53,830 nucleotides of DNA from Acidiferrobacteraceae bacterium (GCA_002724185.1 PBOB01000010.1:86809-140638), one strand, 5' to 3'; numbered from the stretch's first letter, positions 1-9,578 are shown. The notes: generated from the letters alone by a model not told the origin. Made by a program: numbers and translations.

Positions 1-2
1 AG

Positions 3-221
3 AAGACGACATTAAGCAGAATAATCGTCATGATCGCTATTGTAATGACAATATTTTATGGATTAGTGCCAGACATCGCGTCTACAAGACATAGAGCGCC
101 ACTTGACTTATTATTTGCCATAATGCAGTTTACGGGATTTTTATATTTACTCAAATATACTAGCAGAAGAAAGAAGAGTGCCAACGAGAACATCGATTTT
201 ACAGAAACATCTGCTAATTAG
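3..221 (+). CDS. C-terminal end of a membrane protein (partial)
   Basis: The frame is open to the left edge, so this is the 3' end of a longer gene and the apparent ATG at 30 is internal. The tail has two hydrophobic stretches around a short polar loop reading STRHRAPLD, then a basic, hydrophilic C-terminus. A hydrophobic end with an RxRxP-type loop is common at the C-terminus of GT39-like glycosyltransferases and of some polysaccharide polymerases. Only 73 residues are visible, so the family is a guess. It lies 29 bases upstream of the Wzz-like gene on the same strand and is probably co-transcribed with it. Confidence 0.5.
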   Translation, partial: KTTLSRIIVMIAIVMTIFYGLVPDIASTRHRAPLDLLFAIMQFTGFLYLLKYTSRRKKSANENIDFTETSAN

Positions 222-250
222 GATTTACGCAATGACTCTGGATAGATAAT

Positions 251-1078
251 ATGAAACTACGAATCGTTGTACCTCTTTTGATAGTTATAGGTCTTATTTC
301 AGGATCACTAGTAAGCGTAATTGTAGAAGAGGTCTATGTCGGTGAGGCATCGTTCAAAATAGGTGACCTTTCAATTTATCCGGTAGAGCGACTTAAGAGA
401 ACATATAAGGACGCGGGATATCTGATTGAGACACGAACCAGATATGTGTCAGTAAGGCCTATAGAAGTAAGAGAAGAAGTAGAAGAGGGGTTGGTTGCAA
501 CGTATCAGGTTAGGGCAGCAAAAAATGGACAGCTTGAATTGCCATATCTCTATGATGTGGATGATCGGCCTGGAGAGATAATCAGAATAAGGGCGAGGGG
601 TAGAACTCCAGAAGAAACTAGAGAGTTTCTGCAAGAGGTTTTGCAAAGTGTTCTAAGTAGGCATGAGCGAATTTATGAAACCCATATGGCGATAATCCAG
701 CAACAGCTGGAAGTTTTGTCTGGGCAAGCGAGTTTTGGCGAGCATCACCTCCCGTTAATAGTTCTTAATTTGCTTGATGCTTTTGAAACTAGAGACTTAT
801 TAATAGATACGGATGATATTCCAGTTGTGGCAGAGAATTTGTTGGCTGTCTATCAAGAGTATAGCGAAGCGATCATGCCGATGAATGCTGGGCCAACAAG
901 GATTTTACGTGAACCAATCGTTTTTGATAAGAAGCTCAAGCCAAATGCCCCACTATACGTCCTTACTGGGGGATTTTTTGGTGGAATCTTTGCCATCATT
1001 TTAATTGCATGCATCAGGATTGACTTTGGTCAGATTATTAGCGACTTAAAGATTCCAATAAGACAGCCACGTCGCTAA
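251..1078 (+). CDS. Wzz-like polysaccharide chain-length determinant
   Basis: This 275-residue protein has the polysaccharide co-polymerase layout: an N-terminal membrane helix (about residues 4-27), a long polar, partly coiled periplasmic region, and a C-terminal helix (about 236-258). The second helix is preceded by KLKPNAPLYVLTGG, the proline-rich pre-membrane motif typical of Wzz proteins. Such proteins set the modal length of Wzy-polymerised chains in the inner membrane. It has no cytoplasmic tyrosine-kinase domain, so it is the short O-antigen type. It follows a partial membrane protein and precedes an amidotransferase-like gene. No wzy can be named with confidence in the window. Confidence 0.75.
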   Translation: MKLRIVVPLLIVIGLISGSLVSVIVEEVYVGEASFKIGDLSIYPVERLKRTYKDAGYLIETRTRYVSVRPIEVREEVEEGLVATYQVRAAKNGQLELPYLYDVDDRPGEIIRIRARGRTPEETREFLQEVLQSVLSRHERIYETHMAIIQQQLEVLSGQASFGEHHLPLIVLNLLDAFETRDLLIDTDDIPVVAENLLAVYQEYSEAIMPMNAGPTRILREPIVFDKKLKPNAPLYVLTGGFFGGIFAIILIACIRIDFGQIISDLKIPIRQPRR

Positions 1079-1140
1079 ACATTATTGAGAAAGTTCGGGA
1101 CTGGCACATGCTATGAGTAGGTTGTGGGAGAGCTGATAAT

Positions 1141-2952
1141 ATGGCTACTATATTCTGCAATTTAGCGGGAGCTCTTGACGCAGCAATTACTGATGACGCA
1201 CTTCATAGTGCGATTTATCGAGATACTAAAACACTTATCAGTTCGCATTTTATGGTCGTGACTGCTGGATCTTATGAGGAAATACCCAAAATTATACATA
1301 GGCCAGGTAAGACATATTTAGTCTATGGATCGCCTACCATAAGTACTTCTTCGTCTCCAGAGACTGTGTGTGATATGTTGTCAAAAAGCGGTACTAAGAG
1401 TCTTGATCAAGTAGATTCGAGCTTCTTAATCGTTGAAATTAGTGAGAACAAGAATCAGCTAGTTGTCATTACCGATCGTTTTAATAGCAGACCTATGTGG
1501 TGGTCACGATTAGGGCCCATTGTCATTTTATCAACCGAATTTAGACGATGCCTACAAACACTTAGGGCTCGTGGCCCAGTTACTGTTGATTTGAGTGCAA
1601 TCTACGAATTTCTTTGGTTTCGCAGGCTTTACGGCACCAAGAGCTATGTTAGTGAGATTAATATGATCAGGCCAGCAGCAATCCGTTTTTTTGATCAGAA
1701 CGCTGACTCTGAAAGTCGATATTGGCATTATAAGCACCAGCATTCTCTGATGAGTGATTCTAATTATGTGGATCTGCTAGCAGAAAGTATTTCTAGTGGA
1801 GTGCACCAATCTGTTTCAGATGTCTCTCGGAATGGTTTGATGTTGAGTGGCGGACTCGATTCCAGACTCATGTTAATGATCGGTAATAAGAGGTATACAG
1901 GCATTACCAATGCCCCACAGATAAATAATGAAGTCCATATCGCGAAAAAATTAGCTGATTTAGCAGCCATTGAGCATTTCTATATTGAGCGTCCAAAGGA
2001 CTATTTAGGCAAGATATTTGACAATGCTACTAAGGCGTCAAATGGGATGACTTTGTATTATGAATGTCAGTTTCTCGGATACGCCCATGAACTGACTGAT
2101 ATGGTAGATAACATACAACTTGGATTATTTTTTGATATTTTCTTTTGTGGGCATTATATGCCCAAGTACCATCCACAATTTCTTGGACGGAACGCCCTAT
2201 TTTTTCTTCCAAGAAAAGTTGATGAGACTGATTTCGTTCAGAGTTTTGCGCATAGTGTAAGTTATCGACAAAAGCAGTCAGACCTATCGTCCTTGGTTGC
2301 TAACGATAATTATCATGTGTTTAAAGAAATAATGATGAATAATTTAAAGGAACTAGAGGCAGAAGGTCGCAAAACAGGTTTGAGTGGGGAGGGTTTATGG
2401 GAATATATGCATCTGGCTAATTTGGGCCGTCATTATTCGATGCTGATGGCAAAGTCGATGAGGCCGTATATTGATGTACGGCTGCCCGCCCTGACAAACA
2501 CAAACTATTCCATGGCTCTATCATTACCAACTGCGTTAAAACGAAATTGGAGAGTTTATCTTAATGTATTAAAGAAGCTTGATTATGAATTGGGGCTGAT
2601 GGAGCTACCCAATTCTAATACAAATATCCAGGCGAAATACAATCTTTATGCACAAACGGTATTTAAATTGGGGCGAGGCGTAAGTAAAAAGCTCGGCCTA
2701 CTAAATAGTGTTGTAACACCTGCTTATAGTGATAGATCCTGGCCACCAGTGCTTGATTCATTTTTAGCAAATAGGGACATTCAGGATCGCCTCAATACAG
2801 TGATCGAAAATGGATATCTCTCTAGAGAGGGATTGTTGGACAAAAGGAGATTGTTTAATTTACGCGATGAAACCCTTAGCGGCGGGAAAGACCACTCTAT
2901 TTTCTTGAATCAACTTCTAACTATTGAATATGGTGCATTAGATCTAATGTGA
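1141..2952 (+). CDS. asparagine-synthase-like amidotransferase, no Cys2
   Basis: This 603-residue protein is built like glutamine-dependent asparagine synthetase. Residues about 1-210 form a class II glutamine-amidotransferase-like domain, with DRFNSRPMWW matching the conserved DRxGxRPL region. An ATP-pyrophosphatase domain follows with the PP-loop LSGGLDSR near residue 236. In polysaccharide loci such proteins are thought to amidate uronic-acid carboxyls. The N-terminus reads MATIFC, so the catalytic cysteine expected directly after Met is absent and the nearest Cys is residue 6. It may use free ammonia, or be a synthetase with a non-hydrolysing N-domain. A purine-rich GGGAGAG lies about 10 bases before the ATG and supports this start. 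Confidence 0.75.
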   Translation: MATIFCNLAGALDAAITDDALHSAIYRDTKTLISSHFMVVTAGSYEEIPKIIHRPGKTYLVYGSPTISTSSSPETVCDMLSKSGTKSLDQVDSSFLIVEISENKNQLVVITDRFNSRPMWWSRLGPIVILSTEFRRCLQTLRARGPVTVDLSAIYEFLWFRRLYGTKSYVSEINMIRPAAIRFFDQNADSESRYWHYKHQHSLMSDSNYVDLLAESISSGVHQSVSDVSRNGLMLSGGLDSRLMLMIGNKRYTGITNAPQINNEVHIAKKLADLAAIEHFYIERPKDYLGKIFDNATKASNGMTLYYECQFLGYAHELTDMVDNIQLGLFFDIFFCGHYMPKYHPQFLGRNALFFLPRKVDETDFVQSFAHSVSYRQKQSDLSSLVANDNYHVFKEIMMNNLKELEAEGRKTGLSGEGLWEYMHLANLGRHYSMLMAKSMRPYIDVRLPALTNTNYSMALSLPTALKRNWRVYLNVLKKLDYELGLMELPNSNTNIQAKYNLYAQTVFKLGRGVSKKLGLLNSVVTPAYSDRSWPPVLDSFLANRDIQDRLNTVIENGYLSREGLLDKRRLFNLRDETLSGGKDHSIFLNQLLTIEYGALDLM

Positions 2953-2978
2953 AGGATACTGGCTGGAGTTAGAGTGGT

Positions 2979-4967
2979 CTAATAATTTATTCCCAGAGCG
3001 CCAACAACTAATTGATTATTTGTTGAAATATAGACTTTCCCACAACTTGCTCGCATTGAGACAAGACAGATGTCCTTTTTTTCATGAGTAATGTCCCAAA
3101 GCTTCTCTCTTGGCGAAGGTTTCCCGTCTGTTTGATATCTGTTAGGTAGCGACTCTAAAGAGACAGTCAACAACATGATGGCTGGTTTTTCGGCTGTGCA
3201 TTCGCAGTGGAGTTCGCCGGCACCAACAAAAGTCACTCGGGCTTCATAGTGGCCATAGTTGTGATTTACGACAAATGGATCAGGTCTATTAGATATAAAT
3301 TTTATGGGTAATTCACTATAATCTTTATCGACTTGGTCTAGAAGATCTTTAATTGGAAATAATATTGGATCAAATTTATAGAAAGAGAAATTCTGACTAG
3401 AAGAAGGCGCAGAAGCGAGCGAATAGAGCCGAATAAGCTTAGGAGCCTGAATCAGAAGAAGCACCACACTTATAACAAATACAGATCCCAAAACTTTCGA
3501 AGTAGGGAGTTCTGTAAAGTACATTAGTACTAATATTGCTCCAAAGAGTAATGGCCATAGAAAAAATCTCGGATAACCGAGAAGGTTTGGTGCACTACTG
3601 TCCATTCCAAAAAAAATCATGTAACCCACACCGCCTAGAAGAATTAGAGAAGTTCCAAATAGCTGGTAGCGATTTTTTCTTGATAAAAGGATAGAAAAAA
3701 TTACCAAAACTATTAATAAAATAGCGCCAGAAAAGCCAAAGAGCTGCTCAAGATCAATTCTTAGTTGTTCAATCTGGGTATTGCTGCCTAGTTTATTTAA
3801 TGATGGACTCCAGGAGCGTATATCAATGGCAGGATTTGTCCCTGCTAATAGTGGGCCTAAATTGTGACGGATTAATACATGTGATAGAAAGGGAAAAGCC
3901 ACAGCTGAGACCATTAGACACTCGCTATATAACTTGCTTGCTTGCTTATGATGTATTTGAAAAATGTCTTTGAGTTCATAGCGTTTACCAAGCAAATAAA
4001 TGATCGGTAAAGCTAGGATCGCCGGTTCTTTAATTAGAGATGCAGCACCCATAAGTAACAATGCGATTGGCAAGGCCTCACTTTTTCTCCGAATGACCGC
4101 TTCGATTGCAGTCAATAAGAGAACTATCGACCATGATTCTAGATAGACAGAAGTAAAGATAGTTATGTGTTGAGGCAACCAAAAAAAGAAAAGACAAAAA
4201 GGTACAATTCTGAAATTAGGCCATGAGCCGACACAATATGGCCGTAAGATAAGTAACCAAAAAATTATTGCGGATGTATTGTATAAGCGGATACCATTCC
4301 ACAAGTTGTCCCATCCCAGCGAAATTGCTAGAGCAGTCCAGGGCATACTTAAGAAATATGATAATGTTGGCCATCGAAAGTTGTAGGAGGCATCAATAAA
4401 ACTTAGGGCGACTATTGAGATTCCAAGTATTAGGCAAGCAAGCGTATATCGTTTGAGTAGTAGTACACTAGTCACTATCCCAAGAATTAAAAGGAGAATC
4501 AGGAATCGTGATGCCAATATTAGTTTAGGTTTCGAGCTATATTTTTCGAGAAACTCTGCAACAGTAAATTGACTCCCTGCAAGCTCTGCACCAATTATGT
4601 CAGCCCAAAATACACCAGTACGAAAGGCTTGACCTATGTGCGTTACATGATCTCCGCCATAAGGGAAATCACTTGACCAGGTAATTCCGAGATAAATCAA
4701 CAGTGGAAATAGTATTAGTGAACTACTTAATAGAGCACTAGGAACGGAGACTTTCCCAATAGGCCTACAGAATATAGTCGAGGCAGGCACACTATACGGA
4801 GCTGTCAACAAAGCGAGCGCAATCAAAACAAAGGCAGGTAGTAACCATACTATTCTGTCTAATTCAGCATAGACCTGTGACAATAGCAGAGCGATACACA
4901 AGAATAAGCAGATTGTATGGTTGAGAGTTAAACTACTCTTAATGGTAGACGGAGGTAAGTCACTCAT
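2979..4967 (-). CDS. polytopic GT-C-like membrane glycosyltransferase
   Basis: This 662-residue protein has about ten or more hydrophobic helices and a polar C-terminal domain of about 150 residues. The first large loop after the N-terminal helices contains PYGGDHVTH, an acidic/His motif in the place where GT-C enzymes (GT39/GT83-like) carry their catalytic aspartate. That suggests a glycosyltransferase using a polyprenyl-phosphate sugar donor at the periplasmic face, but a Wzy-type polymerase or other integral membrane protein cannot be excluded. It is a single gene on the minus strand, convergent with the asparagine-synthase-like gene (26-base gap) and divergent from the next GT4 gene. I do not recognise a specific orthologue. 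Confidence 0.5.
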   Translation of the reverse strand: MSDLPPSTIKSSLTLNHTICLFLCIALLLSQVYAELDRIVWLLPAFVLIALALLTAPYSVPASTIFCRPIGKVSVPSALLSSSLILFPLLIYLGITWSSDFPYGGDHVTHIGQAFRTGVFWADIIGAELAGSQFTVAEFLEKYSSKPKLILASRFLILLLILGIVTSVLLLKRYTLACLILGISIVALSFIDASYNFRWPTLSYFLSMPWTALAISLGWDNLWNGIRLYNTSAIIFWLLILRPYCVGSWPNFRIVPFCLFFFWLPQHITIFTSVYLESWSIVLLLTAIEAVIRRKSEALPIALLLMGAASLIKEPAILALPIIYLLGKRYELKDIFQIHHKQASKLYSECLMVSAVAFPFLSHVLIRHNLGPLLAGTNPAIDIRSWSPSLNKLGSNTQIEQLRIDLEQLFGFSGAILLIVLVIFSILLSRKNRYQLFGTSLILLGGVGYMIFFGMDSSAPNLLGYPRFFLWPLLFGAILVLMYFTELPTSKVLGSVFVISVVLLLIQAPKLIRLYSLASAPSSSQNFSFYKFDPILFPIKDLLDQVDKDYSELPIKFISNRPDPFVVNHNYGHYEARVTFVGAGELHCECTAEKPAIMLLTVSLESLPNRYQTDGKPSPREKLWDITHEKKDICLVSMRASCGKVYISTNNQLVVGALGINY

Positions 4968-5139
4968 ATGTTAGTTATCGGCGATATATTTATGAGATGA
5001 TTGGCACACTATAGTTAATCGAAAATGCGAATTCGTTAGTCATGAAAGAAACGAGTTACTATATCATTTTGACAGGCTAGAGAAGCCAAGCTTAGAGAGT
5101 CAAGCAGACTAAGAGAATAGATAAGACTGGATTGTACAT

Positions 5140-6261
5140 ATGGAAGATCAAAGAAAGACGACAATATGTATTTCAGCAAACACTTCTTGGAACCTATCAA
5201 ATTTTCGCACAAAGTTAATTAGAGATCTGATAAGTAAGGGCTATTCAGTAGCAGCAATTTCACCAGAGGACAAATATACCGATAAACTTGTTGAGCTTGG
5301 AGTAAAACATTTCCAGATTAACATGGATAATAAAGGTCTCAATGTTTGGGAAGATATTAAAGTATTGCGCCAATATATACGATTATACCGACGTATTAAA
5401 CCCGATGCAGTGCTCCACTTTACGATAAAGCCGGTTATCTATGGCTCTTTAGCCGCTAAACTAGTCGGCGTCAATGCTATCAACACTATGACTGGACTTG
5501 GTACTGCTTTTATTTCTCTAGGATACATTAAGTATTTAATAATGATTGTTTTGCGCTTGGCCCTACAGTCTTCACGAATTGTCTATTTTCATAACCATGA
5601 GGATTTACAATTCTTTGACACGCATCATCTTGTTAAGAAGGCTAGGAGTAAAGTCATTGGTGGTTCAGGTGTTGATACAGAGCATTTTAGTTTTCAGCCT
5701 ATATTAAAAACAAATAATACGAAATTCCTTTTTGTTGGCAGGCTCCTGCGTGACAAGGGAATAATTGAATTTATAGAGGCGGCTAAAATTGTTATTGCAG
5801 AGCGTGATAATATTGAATTTCAGATATTGGGTCCAGCAGACGTTAAGAACCGATCGGCTTTATCCTCGATAGAGCTTGATGAACTGCTTAGCCAGAGCAG
5901 TATTATCTATCTCGGTAGTAAGTTAGATGTAAGACAGTATATTAAAGACGCACACTGTGTAGTTTTGCCCTCATACAGAGAAGGATTGTCCAGAGTCTTA
6001 CTTGAGGCAGGATCGATGGGTAGGCCGGTAATTGCGTCTAATGTGCCAGGCTGTAGAGATGTAGTCATTAACGGCCACAATGGTTTTATTTGTGAGGAAA
6101 AAAATAGCAAGGATCTAGCAGAGAAAATTCTACTGCTAGAATCTCTTGGACATAGCAAAATATCAGATTTGGGGCTTAATGGAAGGGCGAGAGTAAAAGA
6201 GTTATTTTCAGAAAAAATCATAGTATCAGAGTATATAGATGCTATAGAGCGAGCTATCTAA
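5140..6261 (+). CDS. GT4 family glycosyltransferase
   Basis: This 373-residue protein has a typical GT-B retaining glycosyltransferase fold. The N-terminal acceptor domain contains the LHFTIKPVIYGSLAAK and NTMTGLGTAF segments seen in CapM/PglA-like enzymes. The donor domain starts with FVGRLLRDKG, and the E-x7-E nucleotide-sugar motif is EGLSRVLLEAG near residue 281. These enzymes extend undecaprenyl-linked sugars at the cytoplasmic membrane face, often adding an N-acetylhexosamine as second sugar; the substrate here is unknown. It stands alone on the plus strand, with a 172-base divergent gap upstream and a convergent radical SAM gene 19 bases downstream. No strong ribosome-binding site is visible before the ATG. 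Confidence 0.85.
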   Translation: MEDQRKTTICISANTSWNLSNFRTKLIRDLISKGYSVAAISPEDKYTDKLVELGVKHFQINMDNKGLNVWEDIKVLRQYIRLYRRIKPDAVLHFTIKPVIYGSLAAKLVGVNAINTMTGLGTAFISLGYIKYLIMIVLRLALQSSRIVYFHNHEDLQFFDTHHLVKKARSKVIGGSGVDTEHFSFQPILKTNNTKFLFVGRLLRDKGIIEFIEAAKIVIAERDNIEFQILGPADVKNRSALSSIELDELLSQSSIIYLGSKLDVRQYIKDAHCVVLPSYREGLSRVLLEAGSMGRPVIASNVPGCRDVVINGHNGFICEEKNSKDLAEKILLLESLGHSKISDLGLNGRARVKELFSEKIIVSEYIDAIERAI

Positions 6262-6280
6262 ATTCAAACTTGAAACTGTA

Positions 6281-8389
6281 CTATCTTTGAGAAAATATTT
6301 TCTTACTAGCTTCTGTTACAGGAACTTTCGTTCGACGAATTAATGCAGCGTCTAGGGATGCAACGAAGGATTTCTCCATATATTGGTAACTTGAATTCTC
6401 TTTTAAAGCTTGGGCTCGACCAATCTTTGTGTCACCGTAGATCTCAAGCTGTTTCTTTATTGTTTGTACATTCTCACTTTTTCGATCAAAAATTGCTGTA
6501 ACTGGTTCCTCGAAGGTAAATGCTGAGAGTGGTGTTTCTACCGAAGACTTAATCCAGCTCGAAATGTCATAGGTTAAGGTTGCTTCGGGGTTGGGTTGGT
6601 TTTCATCTATGCTTAATATGTTATATGACAAGCCCGCACAGTAACTAATAATTTCATCAAATTGTGCTTGATTATCTTTATTAAGTAATTTAGCTTCTTC
6701 TAGGAGTTCCTTTACAACATTGCTTGCTAGATGAAGTATTTCTGTCATATGAGTAGCAACAATATTAGCATGATGGACCTGGATTACATTAAAACCTTCT
6801 TTTCCATCGAGCAGGCGTTGGTACGCATCACTATCCTGATAGTAAGTTTCGATATCCTCAGCACTATCCCAGAGCTCATCCGCAGTATCTTTTCCAAACG
6901 ACTCAATTGCTTCTGGTAACGCTCCACCAAGTGCCGGTAGTTTTTGTAGCATTCTATAAGGTAGCTGGAATGGTTCTAATTTATGCAGGCGAATATATTT
7001 GAGAATAGGATCGAATACCACTCCATGCGTTACGGAAAATACTAAGAGAGCTAATTTTCTTAGCTCAATATATTCTAGGAAAGACAAAGTATTAGAACCG
7101 ACTACTACCTCCTCAATTTCTAACACTTTCTTTCCAGATTGAAGTTCCACAAAATCGCGAGGAAGGATTCGATATTTTGTCAGAAATTCCCACCTCATTC
7201 GCTCCTTCTTTGCTGTTAGCGGTGCTCCATTCAGTAGCATCAGAGTATATGCCTCGACGCGATCCATTCCAGCATTTACCAAGGTTCTTAGTGTTTCAAC
7301 GTCACTTTCATAAGTGCTGCCAGGTAGTCCCACTATTACCTCTGAGGCTGTTCGTAAGTTTGCTTCACGGATTGTTGGAGCGAGTGCAATCATTTGCTCT
7401 TTGCTTATATTCTTCCGTCCGACATTTTCAAGAACTTGATCATCCATTGATTGAACAGACATCAGTAGATCTATTGAGTTGCTTAGTTTTCGAACAGTCT
7501 TAATAATTTTTTCTTTAGAATTCTTTCCGGTTTGCATCATGACCTTACGTGGATATCCAAACCGATCCTGTAGTTCTACTATTGCATCAGAGATGTCCAG
7601 ATCTCGGGAATTCATACCAAAATTCAAATCACTTATTCCGAGCGTCTCTGTCTCTGGTGGAACATTCTCCGCAATGTATAGGAGCTCTTCCTTGATTCGT
7701 TCTAAGCTAAATCGATGCACCTTATTGACCGCTGAAGAGCCATCAACACAAAAAGTGCATGAAAATGGACATCCCCTTGAAGTCTGAACACGAGGCTTTA
7801 GGCGGCCATCAAAAAATGGATCAAGTAAACCTTCTAGGTAAGGCGAGGGAATTTCATCCAAGGATTTTAGCCTATTAACTGATGAGCCGAACATGACGTT
7901 GCCTCTGGTGTTAGTAACGCAACCGGGTATAGGCTCATCTTTTATGCTAGCTACTCCGTTAGCGGACCCTAGAGATTCAAATAGCTTCTGAACAAGATTG
8001 TAGAATGGAATTTCACCTTCCATGGGCAAATAAAAGTCCACAGCTTGTCGGTTTTCTAGGTAGGTCGTTTGCGCTTCGCGATCTGTTGGGAAATTCGGCC
8101 CACCCCAGACGGTGATGACATCAGGGTTAAGCGTCTTGGCAAGGTCAAAGAGCTCCAGACTTATTCTTTCACACCAACAGTAATTGCTTAGACCGAGTAC
8201 ATCAGGACGAGAAACATACAATGCTTCTTCTAGATCACTAATGTACTTAAACAATCGTATATCGACATCTGTCCCAAGGAGTTTCTTGCTATAAGCCGCT
8301 ACATATCCGATATTTAGCGGATTAGAATCTGTTGATAGCGATACCGTATCATAGGTCAAATCGCCTAAAAAGATTGTTAATGGTTTCAA
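6281..8389 (-). CDS. B12-binding-type radical SAM enzyme
   Basis: This 702-residue protein has an N-terminal Rossmann-like domain of the cobalamin-binding type (about residues 1-150, with VWGGPNFPT matching the usual VxGGPH stretch). The radical SAM core has CPFSCTFC, placing the 4Fe-4S cysteines at C207, C211 and C214. A long C-terminal region (about 430-702) has no motif I recognise. Related B12-radical SAM enzymes perform C- or P-methylations and other difficult radical reactions. The start is TTG at 8389, chosen because AGGAG lies 7 bases upstream and an extended -10 promoter lies further up. It diverges from the DapA-like gene across 244 bases, which suggests a shared modification pathway, but its substrate cannot be read from sequence. 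Confidence 0.8.
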   Translation of the reverse strand: MKPLTIFLGDLTYDTVSLSTDSNPLNIGYVAAYSKKLLGTDVDIRLFKYISDLEEALYVSRPDVLGLSNYCWCERISLELFDLAKTLNPDVITVWGGPNFPTDREAQTTYLENRQAVDFYLPMEGEIPFYNLVQKLFESLGSANGVASIKDEPIPGCVTNTRGNVMFGSSVNRLKSLDEIPSPYLEGLLDPFFDGRLKPRVQTSRGCPFSCTFCVDGSSAVNKVHRFSLERIKEELLYIAENVPPETETLGISDLNFGMNSRDLDISDAIVELQDRFGYPRKVMMQTGKNSKEKIIKTVRKLSNSIDLLMSVQSMDDQVLENVGRKNISKEQMIALAPTIREANLRTASEVIVGLPGSTYESDVETLRTLVNAGMDRVEAYTLMLLNGAPLTAKKERMRWEFLTKYRILPRDFVELQSGKKVLEIEEVVVGSNTLSFLEYIELRKLALLVFSVTHGVVFDPILKYIRLHKLEPFQLPYRMLQKLPALGGALPEAIESFGKDTADELWDSAEDIETYYQDSDAYQRLLDGKEGFNVIQVHHANIVATHMTEILHLASNVVKELLEEAKLLNKDNQAQFDEIISYCAGLSYNILSIDENQPNPEATLTYDISSWIKSSVETPLSAFTFEEPVTAIFDRKSENVQTIKKQLEIYGDTKIGRAQALKENSSYQYMEKSFVASLDAALIRRTKVPVTEASKKIFSQR

Positions 8390-8396
8390 TGTCAGA

Positions 8397-8401
8397 CTCC
8401 T
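8397..8401 (-). promoter_or_regulatory. ribosome-binding site deciding a TTG start
   Basis: On the minus strand the sequence reads AGGAG, then seven bases, then TTG. This is a near-consensus Shine-Dalgarno at good spacing and supports TTG at 8389 as the start of the radical SAM gene. Confidence 0.6.
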
Positions 8402-8415
8402 ATGGATACAGGCGC

Positions 8416-8424
8416 ATTATAGCA
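8416..8424 (-). promoter_or_regulatory. extended -10 promoter of the radical SAM gene
   Basis: The minus strand reads TGCTATAAT, a perfect sigma70 -10 hexamer with the extended TGn motif. Transcription would begin about 20 bases upstream of the TTG start at 8389, leaving room for the AGGAG site. No good -35 hexamer is present at 17 bases, as is common for extended -10 promoters. Confidence 0.5.
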
Positions 8425-8633
8425 CCGGACACAATATTTTCGGTTTAAGACCAATTTGACATCAGAGGTAGCCCAGTTTTGCTTGGCTTCTATATTAATA
8501 TTGATGTTGATACGTAGGATATCGGGCGAGAGGTGTGCCATTTACGCAAATGTCAATTGCTCGATACAATAGATGATAAATAGGATAGCGGTTACAATGC
8601 CATATCTGGCGCATTTTGATAATGTGAGGATAA

Positions 8634-9578
8634 ATGCTTAGTCATAAAGGCCCCGTTTACAGCATCATTACTCTGTTCAATGAGAACGGGAGTATCAACT
8701 TTTCGGGCATTTCAGAGATGATTGTTAAAGCCCATGAGGGCGGTCACAGATGTTTCTACTTTATGGCGTTTAACGGGCGTGTAAATTTATTAACTTATAA
8801 AGAGCTCCATGATTACAACAAATGGTTAATTAATTTGGTTAAAGATTTGTCTTCGGACTCACTTGTTATTGTTCCAGGTCCAATAGCAGCATCAGCAATG
8901 GAAATAGCGTGCTTCGCTACAGAGGCGCATGAACTAGGGGCTGATTGTTATTCGGTGTATATCGGTGAGCGCTACTACTCCGATGAGCAGTTGACGCATT
9001 ATTTTGACTATCTCGTTAATCACTCGCCTGCTAAGTGGCTAGTGCATCAGATGCCTCTCCCGAGTGGTTATGGAGGAGCACCGGTCAATTGGCCACTTAA
9101 GACATTGGAGCAAATAACGCAACATGATAACGTTATCGCGCTTAAGGAAGACAGCAAGGACAAAGACTATACAGACCAAGTGCTCAGAGTGGTTGCCGAC
9201 AACGTAACAATCATTTTATCGGGCGGTGGAAAGAGGCAATGGTTAGGGCATAATCAAGTCAGCCAGTGTTGGTTAACGGCCCTAGGTGTTGTTTACCCGG
9301 AGATTAGCACTCGCTTTTATAGCGAGGTGGGTGGCCAGGAAAATACCACCATTAGTCAAATTGCGAAAGATATTGTTCGCGCTGAAAGCATCTTTTTAGA
9401 CGAAATTGTCGGCAGGTTCTCATGGCATCTAGGGGTTCGATCTGTAATTTTGCATCGATTTGGATTTAATGCATTTGAAAGATCTCCCATGTATGCTTTG
9501 GGTAATGATGCTCATAGGGATATTGCCAAAATTATTGAAGATAAGATTGAGCCTCTCATACGTCCCTATTTGTTGTAG
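8634..9578 (+). CDS. DapA/NanA-family lyase-like protein, altered active site
   Basis: This 314-residue protein has the TIM-barrel layout and length of the dihydrodipicolinate synthase / N-acetylneuraminate lyase family. The Schiff-base lysine is in IALKEDSKD (K171). The family's GTTGE-type loop is replaced by FNGRVNLLT. The xYNxP motif that carries the catalytic tyrosine reads VHQMPLP, so that tyrosine appears to be missing. It is therefore unlikely to be housekeeping DapA; an aldol-type reaction on a sugar or keto acid is more likely. GTGAGG before the ATG is a plausible ribosome-binding site. It is followed by a methyltransferase on the same strand and diverges from the radical SAM gene. 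Confidence 0.75.
   Translation: MLSHKGPVYSIITLFNENGSINFSGISEMIVKAHEGGHRCFYFMAFNGRVNLLTYKELHDYNKWLINLVKDLSSDSLVIVPGPIAASAMEIACFATEAHELGADCYSVYIGERYYSDEQLTHYFDYLVNHSPAKWLVHQMPLPSGYGGAPVNWPLKTLEQITQHDNVIALKEDSKDKDYTDQVLRVVADNVTIILSGGGKRQWLGHNQVSQCWLTALGVVYPEISTRFYSEVGGQENTTISQIAKDIVRAESIFLDEIVGRFSWHLGVRSVILHRFGFNAFERSPMYALGNDAHRDIAKIIEDKIEPLIRPYLL

Noticed and set aside
7177..7787. Two overlapping plus-strand frames inside the radical SAM gene
   Set aside because: They are antisense shadows of a well-supported coding region that contains the CxxxCxxC motif.
8456..8461. Perfect TTGACA as a plus-strand -35 for the DapA-like gene
   Set aside because: No -10-like hexamer lies 16-18 bases downstream (it reads TTGCTT), so a promoter is not supported.
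8634..9578. Housekeeping dapA of lysine synthesis
   Set aside because: The catalytic tyrosine motif is missing and the neighbours are sugar-modification genes.
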